A stretch of DNA of 64,000 bases from Dehalococcoidia bacterium (GTDB lineage: Bacteria; Chloroflexota; Dehalococcoidia; GIF9; UBA5629), in contig JBAZEK010000001.1 of NCBI GenBank assembly GCA_041653995.1, positions 310,001-374,000 on the forward strand, written 5' to 3'. The notes beneath the pieces were generated by a model, which ran no database searches, was not told the DNA's origin, and saw only the letters and a program-made list of their open reading frames with translations. This document shows, in pieces, positions 48,834 to 55,668 of the stretch (position 1 is its first letter; every line of letters begins with the position of its first letter). The position numbers and the translations under genes are program-made.

Positions 48834-50291
48834 ATGACGGAAGAACAACGTTATGCAATTTCTGAATACCCTGACGTGGATGAGATTTATCGTCGCCTAA
48901 ATGCTCTGGTAGGCCAGCCTATGAAAAAGGTGCGGTCGGAAAAGATGAAGGACTACCTCGAGTATTTCGAATCTAAATGTAAACGATCGAAAGCTTTAAC
49001 CGATGAAGCCAAACGGTTCATCCCCGGCGGAGTTCAGCACAACCTGGCCTTTAACCATCCCTTCCCTATCGCCATAGAGAAAGCGGATGGAGCCTACCTC
49101 TGGGATGTGGACGGCAACAAGTACATCGACTTTCTGCAGGCGGGCGGTCCCATTGTATTGGGTAACAATTACGCGCCTGTACGCCAGAAAATCATTGAGC
49201 TGCTGCAGAACTGTGAGCCCGTGACCGGACTGTTTCACGAATATGAGCTGAAGCTGGCGGAACTGATCAATCGCTTTATGCCCAATGTCGAGATGTTCCG
49301 CATGCTGGGCTCAGGTACCGAGAGCGTCATGGCAGCCATCCGGGCGGCCCGCACATTCACTAAAAAGAAGAAGGTCATAAAGGTCGGAGGCGCCTACCAT
49401 GGCTGGAGTGACCAGATGGTCTACGGCATGCATATTCCCGGCACGGGAAGGTTTGAAGCGAAGGGCATTCCCCCCGGCTGTAGTTCGGGTACCCAGGAGT
49501 TCTTCCCCAATGACCTGGGAGCGCTGAAGCGCCTGCTGGCTAGAAATCGACTGTTCGGCGGGACGGCTGCCGTCATAGTGGAACCGGTAGGCCCTGAAAG
49601 TGGCACGCGCCCGGTGCCCTTTGACTTTAATAAAAAGGTAAGGGAGCTCTGCACCGAGTTTGGCGCGTTGCTCATTTTCGACGAGGTGGTAACAGGGTTC
49701 AGGTTGGGCATGGGTGGTGCCCAGGGTTATTTCAACGTTAAACCCGACCTGACTATCTTCGGTAAATGTGTGGCAGGCGGCTATCCCATGGCCGGCGGCG
49801 TGGGAGGAAGAGCTGACATAATCCAATGCTTCGCAGCGGGTATAGGCGGGGCCTCGGCAGAGAGGGCCTACGTGGGTGGAACGCTTTCGGCCAATCCGCT
49901 ATCGTGCGCTGCGGGCTATTTCAGCCTGCTTGAAATGGAGAGAACCAACGCGCCGGTAATTGCCGGAAGAGCGGGTGACCGGTTGACCAGGGGACTGCAG
50001 GATATAATAGTCAAATATAAGCTGCCTTTTGTAGTATATAACCAGGGTTCGATCGTGCATCTCGAGACCTCAGGAGTAATGCTACTTGATTTCCGCAATC
50101 CGCTGAAGCTTTTAAAGGAGATGAAACCGCGCAAACATATGATTGAGGAGATGGGCGCGGCATACATGGCTAATGGACTGATAACGCTGGCCGGCTCAAG
50201 GGTGTATACGAGCATGGCTGATACAGACGCAGTGATTGATGAGGGGCTTGCCGGCTTTGAGAGAGTATTTTCCAGCGTGGAAGGAGTATAA
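48834..50291 (+). CDS. Class III PLP aminotransferase (GSA-aminomutase-like), 485 aa
   Basis: Fold type I enzyme. GSGTESVMAAIRAARTFTKK near 163, GAYHGWSDQM near 188, DEVVTGFRLGMGGAQGYF near 283, and the PLP Lys 311 in IFGKCVAGGYPMAGG. It has an N-terminal ~55-residue extension compared with glutamate-1-semialdehyde aminomutase. No other haem genes are nearby, so a role in the kinase/RuBisCO-like pathway (transamination of a keto or aldehyde intermediate, or of a beta-amino acid) is more likely. GGAGGACG precedes ATG. Confidence 0.88.
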   Translation: MTEEQRYAISEYPDVDEIYRRLNALVGQPMKKVRSEKMKDYLEYFESKCKRSKALTDEAKRFIPGGVQHNLAFNHPFPIAIEKADGAYLWDVDGNKYIDFLQAGGPIVLGNNYAPVRQKIIELLQNCEPVTGLFHEYELKLAELINRFMPNVEMFRMLGSGTESVMAAIRAARTFTKKKKVIKVGGAYHGWSDQMVYGMHIPGTGRFEAKGIPPGCSSGTQEFFPNDLGALKRLLARNRLFGGTAAVIVEPVGPESGTRPVPFDFNKKVRELCTEFGALLIFDEVVTGFRLGMGGAQGYFNVKPDLTIFGKCVAGGYPMAGGVGGRADIIQCFAAGIGGASAERAYVGGTLSANPLSCAAGYFSLLEMERTNAPVIAGRAGDRLTRGLQDIIVKYKLPFVVYNQGSIVHLETSGVMLLDFRNPLKLLKEMKPRKHMIEEMGAAYMANGLITLAGSRVYTSMADTDAVIDEGLAGFERVFSSVEGV

Positions 50292-50319
50292 AAAAAGCAG
50301 TAATTAGAAGGAGGCCCCA

Positions 50320-50658
50320 TTGGATCTGGCCGAAAAACAAACGGGAAATGTAAATGTTCTCAGCGTCGGCGGGAGGCTGGATGCCTACAGCGCTGCTGAG
50401 GCCGAGAAAAAAATCGACTCGCTGATAGAAACAGGGAAGGTAAAGATCGTGCTGAACCTGGAAGGCCTGGAGTATATCAGCAGCTCGGGGCTGCGTGTAT
50501 TCCTGGCTCAGCTCAAGAAGGCGCGCAAGCAGCAGGGGGATATAAAACTCTGCTGTATGAAACCGAATATCAAGGAAGTCTTCGATATCGCCGGGTTCAC
50601 GCAACTGTTCACCATTGCCGGGGATGAAGCTGAGGCCGTTGCCGGCTTCAGCGCCTGA
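50320..50658 (+). CDS. STAS-domain protein (anti-sigma-factor antagonist type), 112 aa
   Basis: VLSVGGRLDAYSAAEAEKKID at residue 14 and LEGLEYISSSGLRVFLAQL near 47; the phosphorylatable Ser of SpoIIAA-type antagonists is present in YISSSG. Starts with TTG 50320, GGAGG upstream. It is unusual between metabolic genes: it may sense pathway state for a partner-switch kinase encoded elsewhere. The next start is 2 bp after its stop. Confidence 0.88.
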   Translation: MDLAEKQTGNVNVLSVGGRLDAYSAAEAEKKIDSLIETGKVKIVLNLEGLEYISSSGLRVFLAQLKKARKQQGDIKLCCMKPNIKEVFDIAGFTQLFTIAGDEAEAVAGFSA

Positions 50659-50660
50659 CC

Positions 50661-51968
50661 ATGCTGACGCCCAAATCGGAGTACAGGCGCAAGCTTACCA
50701 CGCCTGAACGGGCAGTAAGCGGGATAAAAAACGGAAGCACCATTGTGCACGGCCTTGCCGCCGCCGAGCCGCCCGCTCTTCTGCAGGCCATTGCCGACCG
50801 GTTGCGCGTGGGAGACCTTTACGATCTCAAAGTGCACTCATTATTGCCCACAGGTAATGTTTCTAAAAGCTTGCTTTCCCCCGACCTCAGCGATTGCGTG
50901 CAGGCCTTCTCATGGTTCGTCAGCAAATCCTCACGTTCAGCCGTCAAGGTAGGACTGAATTATTACGTACCAAACCATTTCCACCAGGTGCCGAGGCTGA
51001 TGCGTGAAAACCTCGATATAGACGTAACCGTTACCATGGTATCGCCCATGGATAAATCGGGCTTCTTCAGCTTTGGTACAGCCAACGACTACACTTCCAC
51101 TGTGGCCAGGTGCTGCAAGCGTCTCATTGTTGAGGTAAATAAGAACCAACCGCGCGTATTCGGCGATTCCCTGCTGCATGTCTCAGAGGTGGATGCCATT
51201 GTGGAGCATACATCGCCTTTGATCGAATTCAAATGGCCCGGCCCCAGGCCCGAAGACGAAGCCATCGGCAGCCTGGTTGCCGACCTTGTTCCTGATGGAG
51301 CAACCCTCCAGTTGGGATTTGGCGGCTTGCCTAACGTGATCGCCATGAAGCTGGTCGATCACAAGGACCTGGGCGTGCACACAGAGGTTTTCGGCCCGGC
51401 CATGGTAGAGCTGATCAAAAAAGGCGTGGTCACCGGTCGACGAAAGAACATGCACACCGGGAAGCATGTTTTCACCGTGGCTGAGGGCACTCGTCAGATG
51501 TACCGCTACATGGACGATAATCCCAGCATGGAGAGTTACCCGGTCAGCTATACTAATGACCCCTCGGTCATCGCCAGGAACGATAACATGATATCTATCA
51601 ACTCCATTATACAGGTTGACCTGCTGGGACAATGTAATGCCGAATCTCTGGGGGGATCACAGTACAGCGGTGCGGGCGGACAGCTTGATTACGTGCGCGG
51701 GGCATATAACTCGAAGGGAGGGAAATCCATACTGGCCTTTTATTCCACAGCCAAAAGCGGCCAGGTTTCAAGGGTTGTGCCGAGATTGGGTAGTGGAGCG
51801 GCTATAACTACACCCAGGATGGATGTGCACTATCTGGTGACTGAGTATGGTGTGGTCAATCTGAAGGGGAGATCGACCAGGGACCGTGCGCTGGACATAA
51901 TAAGCATAGCCCATCCACGCTTCCGCGAAGCATTGCTACGGGAAGCCGAGAATATGTACCTTCTTTAG
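50661..51968 (+). CDS. Acetyl-CoA hydrolase/CoA-transferase family protein, 435 aa
   Basis: Cat1/4-hydroxybutyrate-CoA-transferase family. EHTSPLIEFKWPGP near 175, LQLGFGGLPNVIAMKL near 214, catalytic Glu 328 in VDLLGQCNAESLGG, and SGAGGQLDYVRGA near 335. CoA-transferases use the Glu to form an enzyme-CoA thioester. The enzyme would activate an acid product of the upstream enzymes, linking this unit to CoA-thioester catabolism. Last gene of the unit; ATG 2 bp after the STAS stop. No terminator recognised. Confidence 0.9.
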   Translation: MLTPKSEYRRKLTTPERAVSGIKNGSTIVHGLAAAEPPALLQAIADRLRVGDLYDLKVHSLLPTGNVSKSLLSPDLSDCVQAFSWFVSKSSRSAVKVGLNYYVPNHFHQVPRLMRENLDIDVTVTMVSPMDKSGFFSFGTANDYTSTVARCCKRLIVEVNKNQPRVFGDSLLHVSEVDAIVEHTSPLIEFKWPGPRPEDEAIGSLVADLVPDGATLQLGFGGLPNVIAMKLVDHKDLGVHTEVFGPAMVELIKKGVVTGRRKNMHTGKHVFTVAEGTRQMYRYMDDNPSMESYPVSYTNDPSVIARNDNMISINSIIQVDLLGQCNAESLGGSQYSGAGGQLDYVRGAYNSKGGKSILAFYSTAKSGQVSRVVPRLGSGAAITTPRMDVHYLVTEYGVVNLKGRSTRDRALDIISIAHPRFREALLREAENMYLL

Positions 51969-52463
51969 CGGGCTGACCGCCCCGTCCTTCAAATCTGAAG
52001 CAGAGCATACCTTATTCCATTCAATTTGCGGTATTTACAATACTGCATAAAACAATAAGTCCAAAGGATGTTGGGGGTGGTGGTGGCCTGTCCTTTCAAC
52101 CGGTTACTGTGGCAAATGGCTATATCGTATAATCCCAAAATAGCTACGATAAAATCGATTTGATAAGGTAAATAATGGAAACCCTTGCCGCAACTAAGCA
52201 TTTTGCGGTACGCCTTTTCCTTACTGATTTCTGTAAAAAAATAAAGGCTGCAACCGATGTTTCAAAGGCGTTCATATGATTTACTTTAATAAAGACACCG
52301 GGACGGGAAACAAAGGATTTTCTGCTTGCCCGATGTAAATTGCCCGGATGTCAGACAGCAGGTACTCGCCAGACCGGTTGTTGCATGGAAAAAGGCGCCT
52401 GGTCCCCCGGTTGAAAAGTTAATTGTGGTCGAAACAGCGGAAATAATATTAAGGAGCACATCA
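51969..52463 (+). other. Non-coding 495-bp region before the rhodanese gene
   Basis: It holds no convincing gene. A 34-codon ATG frame at 52175-52279 (METLAATKHFAVRLF...) has a weak AAGGT in front and resembles nothing I know. The palindromic site at 52280-52293 is the main feature. The rest is unremarkable. Confidence 0.5.
52280..52293. promoter_or_regulatory. XRE-type operator A (TTTAC-TTTA-ATAAA)
   Basis: 14-bp near-palindrome of the TTTAC-N4-GTAAA type, 171 bp upstream of the rhodanese start. It is followed by AGACAC and a CGGG box, also seen after site B at 53487. Confidence 0.5.
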
Positions 52464-52874
52464 GTGAAGGCATCACATGCAATGGTTTTCTACGCGATCT
52501 TTTTCACAATCGTGGCTGTGGTGATTGCAGGCTTTACATATAAACAGACCACGTCAGGTGTCTCATCTTTGTGGCTTACTCCCCAGGAAGCCAAGGAACT
52601 ACTTGACGAGACTACTGACGTGGTTGTTATTGATCTGTCGAGCCGTTTTTATGATAAGGGCCATCTGCCCGGCGCAATCAATTATCCTAAATGTACTATT
52701 CCAGCGGCGATGTCGGATTGGGACAGGAACGCAACATATTTAGTTTACAGCCACTGGACGGGTGCTCCGCTGTCAGCCGCCGGCCTGCTCAAGGACGCAG
52801 GTTTTAAGAATGTGTATGCCCTCAAGGGCAATTTCGGCGCCTGGGTAAACGCAGGCTACCCGGTAGAAGAATGA
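52464..52874 (+). CDS. Membrane-anchored rhodanese-like protein lacking the active-site Cys, 136 aa
   Basis: Start at GTG 52464, with AAGGAG 8 bases upstream; the longer frame is not supported. One N-terminal membrane helix (~7-25) and a rhodanese fold: VVVIDLSSRFYDKGHLPGAIN near 56, then YLVYSHWTGAPLSAAG near 95 where active rhodaneses have a Cys; here the position is Ser. It probably binds rather than transfers sulfur. Convergent with the 52881 gene, 6 bp apart. Confidence 0.75.
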   Translation: MKASHAMVFYAIFFTIVAVVIAGFTYKQTTSGVSSLWLTPQEAKELLDETTDVVVIDLSSRFYDKGHLPGAINYPKCTIPAAMSDWDRNATYLVYSHWTGAPLSAAGLLKDAGFKNVYALKGNFGAWVNAGYPVEE

Positions 52875-52880
52875 GATGTC

Positions 52881-53258
52881 TTATTTACCTCCCTGTACGG
52901 AATATGGCGTGACGAAGCCGGCGCGCGGGACGGATGGTTTCGGCTGTGAAGCCGTTTCTGAGATCTCCGACCTGCTGGTGACCAGGCTGTCGGAATATGA
53001 CTTAACCGGTTGTTCAACTGGTGCGGGAACCGCCTTGTGTCCGGCCTGGAGAAGCAGGGCGGTGAAGAATAAGCCCACCAGCGAACCGACGAAAGGCATG
53101 ATGAACTTAAGCAGGTGGATATTGAGGGCGGCATCAGCCTGTACCCCTATCCAGAAGCATCCGCCCATGCAAATCGGCATGATAATGAACAGCACCAGAA
53201 GGAACTTGTACAGGAATTCCAGAGTGCCTATTTTTATGGTTGTTAATCGCTTTAGCAT
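52881..53258 (-). CDS. Small membrane protein with Pro/Ser-rich tail, 125 aa
   Basis: I start at ATG 53258, which overlaps the TAA stop of the 37-aa gene upstream. Two membrane helices (~16-40 with a CMGGC pair, ~50-75); then a polar Pro/Ser-rich tail to the end (SYSDSLVTSRSEISE...). No recognisable family. Coupled to the microprotein gene. Confidence 0.6.
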   Translation of the reverse strand: MLKRLTTIKIGTLEFLYKFLLVLFIIMPICMGGCFWIGVQADAALNIHLLKFIMPFVGSLVGLFFTALLLQAGHKAVPAPVEQPVKSYSDSLVTSRSEISETASQPKPSVPRAGFVTPYSVQGGK

Positions 53259-53365
53259 TGCCCTAACACCCAGGTCAGCATTGAGAACGCTGCTATGATA
53301 CCAGTAAGGACGGCTACGGCAATGAACGCAGATACCAGCCCAATGGTCCAACCTTCACTTTCCAT
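53252..53365 (-). CDS. 37-aa single-helix membrane microprotein (OadG-like size)
   Basis: ATG 53365 with a strong TTGGAGG site nine bases upstream. The product reads MESEGWTIGLVSAFIAVAVL... and ends MLTWVLGQC: one membrane helix with little else. Its stop TAA lies inside the next gene's first codons (ATGCTAA), so the two are translationally coupled. Size and pattern recall the gamma/delta subunits of sodium-pumping decarboxylases, but this is only a resemblance. It is too short for routine gene calls. Confidence 0.65.
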   Translation of the reverse strand: MESEGWTIGLVSAFIAVAVLTGIIAAFSMLTWVLGQC

Positions 53366-53486
53366 GAAAAACCTCCAACAAATTATTTCCACGGTTTCCG
53401 GGCCGCCCCAGCCAGGTCGCGGGCCCGGGGCCGTTGGATCACACCCTTGTCAGACCGGGGTGATTTGCCCCGCTGTAATAAACCCA

Positions 53487-53500
53487 TTCACTTTAGTAAA
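53487..53500. promoter_or_regulatory. XRE-type operator B (TTCAC-TTTA-GTAAA)
   Basis: 14-bp near-palindrome, 122 bp upstream of the microprotein gene on the minus strand. The flank AGACAC...CGGG resembles that of site A. Confidence 0.5.
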
Positions 53501-53559
53501 GACACATCCGGGTAAAGAAATATGCCGCCTTGTTGCAGGGAGATATAAGTTCATGTTTT

Positions 53560-53781
53560 CTAACCGCCCTGTGGTTTGGCCGGTGTTTGATCCCGTAAAT
53601 ATTTCAGGCAGATATCGGGGTAATGTGTCGCCAGCCCCTGCAGGAAACGCCGCCCCGGCTTTTTGTCTCCAATCAGCACCAGACACAGCATCGATGGAGA
53701 TATACCAAGCTTGGATGCCAACCTGGCATTGGTCAGCTTCTCCTGCTGCATTATCCTGTAAAGCTCGGCCTGAAGTTTCAT
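53560..53781 (-). CDS. Small XRE-family HTH protein, 73 aa
   Basis: The start at ATG 53781 (MKLQAELYRIMQQEKLTNAR) is preferred: the longer frame runs through the operators and has no homologous sequence. Residues ~16-40 form a Cro/CI helix-turn-helix (NARLASKLGISPSMLCLVLIG). Site C lies directly before the start, so it is likely autoregulated. No Shine-Dalgarno site. Transcribed away from the 53900 regulator. Confidence 0.65.
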   Translation of the reverse strand: MKLQAELYRIMQQEKLTNARLASKLGISPSMLCLVLIGDKKPGRRFLQGLATHYPDICLKYLRDQTPAKPQGG

Positions 53782-53782
53782 T

Positions 53783-53796
53783 TTTACTATATTAAA
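53783..53796. promoter_or_regulatory. XRE-type operator C (TTTAC-TATA-TTAAA)
   Basis: Near-palindrome immediately upstream of the 53781 start. A weaker fourth half-match follows at 53804-53817. Confidence 0.45.
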
Positions 53797-53854
53797 CGAA
53801 TAATTTACTAAAATCAATAGGTTTTCGGACCTTTTTGGTTCGTTGCATAAAATA

Positions 53855-53868
53855 TTTACTATGGTAAA
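53855..53868. promoter_or_regulatory. XRE-type operator E (TTTAC-TATG-GTAAA), perfect palindrome
   Basis: Exact TTTAC/GTAAA inverted repeat between the two divergent regulator genes, 32 bp before ATG 53900. Confidence 0.6.
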
Positions 53869-53899
53869 CAGATAATCTTGTGGAGGGTGGAAAAGAGAT

Positions 53900-54481
53900 A
53901 TGTTAGGTGAATATGTAAAAGAGACGCGCTCAAAGAGGGGATTATCGCAGGCCGAACTGGCCAAGCTGGCCGACCTGTCCCCGTCGTTTATCTGCCGTAT
54001 CGAGAAGGGCGACTATAAGTCGGTCACGCTGGCGTCGTTGAGCAAGTTATCGCGCGCACTCAAGGTTCCCATCAACGAGTTGAGCAATTTTGTACTTGAA
54101 AAGGGTCACAGGGATGATTTGCTAAAGAAAACACCCTATGAGATAATGAATGAACTACAATTATCGCTGCCGGCCGTGGTTCCTGTTTACGCGACGATCG
54201 ACAGCAGGCAAATAATTGAATATGTATTCGTGCCGAGGGAGTTGGCCTTAAGCGGAGGTAGAGAGATGAAGCTGATAGGCATTAAATCCAGCGACCTGGA
54301 GTACGATAATGTTGTACACAAGGGTGACATCATTATCTGCGGTAAAGACATGGAACCTGCGCCCGGCGACCTCTGCCTGAAGATGGAGGGTGGCCGGATG
54401 ACAATAGCCCCGTACAAAAAGAAAGAGGATATCTTTGCCTTGATTGTGCAGGTGGTGCGGGTAGTCAAGAAGCTGAATTAG
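53900..54481 (+). CDS. XRE-family regulator with S24-like C-terminal domain, 193 aa
   Basis: Residues 1-62 form a CI-type helix-turn-helix (TRSKRGLSQAELAKLADLS; SFICRIEKGDYKSVTLASL). Residues ~100-190 look like the LexA/CI S24 domain (HKGDIIICGKDMEPAPGD near 136, KMEGGRMTIAPYKKKE near 156), but the Ser-Met-x-Pro nucleophile motif is not present, the nearest sequence being IKSSDLEYD. Probably a repressor without self-cleavage. GGAGGGTGG lies ~10 nt before ATG. A strong terminator follows. Confidence 0.85.
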   Translation: MLGEYVKETRSKRGLSQAELAKLADLSPSFICRIEKGDYKSVTLASLSKLSRALKVPINELSNFVLEKGHRDDLLKKTPYEIMNELQLSLPAVVPVYATIDSRQIIEYVFVPRELALSGGREMKLIGIKSSDLEYDNVVHKGDIIICGKDMEPAPGDLCLKMEGGRMTIAPYKKKEDIFALIVQVVRVVKKLN

Positions 54482-54500
54482 AGCTTTTCGGGACTGCATG

Positions 54501-54527
54501 GGGACGGTATATACCGTCCCTTTTTTT
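54501..54527 (+). terminator. Intrinsic terminator
   Basis: GGGACGGTAT/ATACCGTCCC, a perfect self-complementary 20-mer, followed by seven T. It ends the regulator gene 53900-54481. Confidence 0.9.
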
Positions 54528-54597
54528 ATTTAAGCGGGTTTCCCTTTTGAATCGCTCGTGATATGATAGGCCGCGTCCGCATATATTGAAAACAGCT

Positions 54598-55608
54598 ATG
54601 ATAAAACGGGCTTTGATAACAGGCGTCGGCGGTCAGGATGGGGCCTATCTGTCCCAATTGCTGCTTGAAAAAGGCTACGAGGTATTCGGCCTGGACATAG
54701 CTATCGATACGCAAACCTGCTGGCGCCTGCGTTATCTGGATATATACGATAAGGTCAATTTGATTAAGGCCGATATGACCGACGGCAAAGCCCTGCTGCG
54801 TGCGGTGAAAAAGAGCACTCCCGGCGAGATCTACAACCTGGCTGCGCACAGTTCACCCGGCAGTTCTTTCCGGCTTCCTGTTGAGTGTGGAGATATAACC
54901 GGTCTGGGTTTTATCCGCCTCCTTGAAGCCGCCAGGGAGGGCAGTCCGCATACCAGAATATTCCAGGCATCGTCGCGAGAACTCTTCGGCGCTGGCGACG
55001 GCAGCGCATATAACGAAGATCGGCCTTTCACACCATCCAATCCTTATGCCGCTGCCAAGCTGTACGCCCATTGGATGGCTCGTATCTATCGCGACAGCTA
55101 CGGCATGTTCATCTGCAACGGTATCATGTTCAACCATGAATCGCCGTTGCGCGGGATCGAGTTCGTCACCCGCAAGATCAGCGATGCCGTGGCCAGAATA
55201 TCGCTGGGAAAGGAGAGAAAGCTGAAGTTGGGCAATATCAGAGCAAGGATAGACTGGGGATATGCTCCCGAATATATGCAGGCTGCCTGGCAGATGCTTC
55301 AGCAGGATGCACCGGATGATTACGTTATAGCTACCGGACAGGTACACAGTGTGGAGGAGTTCGCGAGCAGGGCTTTCCAGGTCGCCGGGCTGACATGGTC
55401 GGAACATGTTGAGTCCGACGCCGGTTTGCTTCGGCCGTCCGACATCGTGATGCAAAAAGGTGATTTCGCTAAAGCGCAAGCCCGACTGAATTGGAAGCCG
55501 CAGGTCAAATTCAACAGGCTGGTGGAAATCATGGTAGAGGAGGATCTGAAGCGCTGGAAGCGCCATCTCAGCGGCGAACGATTTCCCTGGGACGTAAGCG
55601 AAATATAG
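54598..55608 (+). CDS. NDP-sugar dehydratase/epimerase, GDP-mannose-dehydratase family, 336 aa
   Basis: Extended SDR. ITGVGGQDGAYLSQLLLEKG at residue 8 (the GMD-type NAD(P) motif), LAAHSSPGSSF near 83, the catalytic Glu in SSRELFG near 125, YAAAKLYAHW near 154 (Tyr/Lys) and MFNHESPLRG near 180. I start at ATG 54598; no ribosome site is visible. Paralogue of the next gene (61 bp away). It may act as the reductase or epimerase step after gmd, for instance in GDP-rhamnose synthesis; this is an inference. Confidence 0.82.
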   Translation: MIKRALITGVGGQDGAYLSQLLLEKGYEVFGLDIAIDTQTCWRLRYLDIYDKVNLIKADMTDGKALLRAVKKSTPGEIYNLAAHSSPGSSFRLPVECGDITGLGFIRLLEAAREGSPHTRIFQASSRELFGAGDGSAYNEDRPFTPSNPYAAAKLYAHWMARIYRDSYGMFICNGIMFNHESPLRGIEFVTRKISDAVARISLGKERKLKLGNIRARIDWGYAPEYMQAAWQMLQQDAPDDYVIATGQVHSVEEFASRAFQVAGLTWSEHVESDAGLLRPSDIVMQKGDFAKAQARLNWKPQVKFNRLVEIMVEEDLKRWKRHLSGERFPWDVSEI

Positions 55609-55668
55609 GGATGGGCCTTGAGGCCCGTCCGGGAAATGAATAATCGCGGGCATACATTAAGGAGAGAA

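Noticed and set aside
48834..50291. hemL, glutamate-1-semialdehyde aminomutase for haem synthesis
   Set aside because: No other tetrapyrrole genes nearby, an N-terminal extension of ~55 residues, and placement inside a catabolic operon make this label unsafe.
52175..52279. 34-codon ATG frame before the rhodanese gene
   Set aside because: Weak ribosome site, no hydrophobic or motif pattern and no coupling to a neighbour; kept only as a note.
53782..53964. 61-codon N-terminal extension of the small XRE protein
   Set aside because: It runs through the palindromic operators and the divergent promoter and lacks a ribosome site; ATG 53781 starts the HTH protein cleanly.
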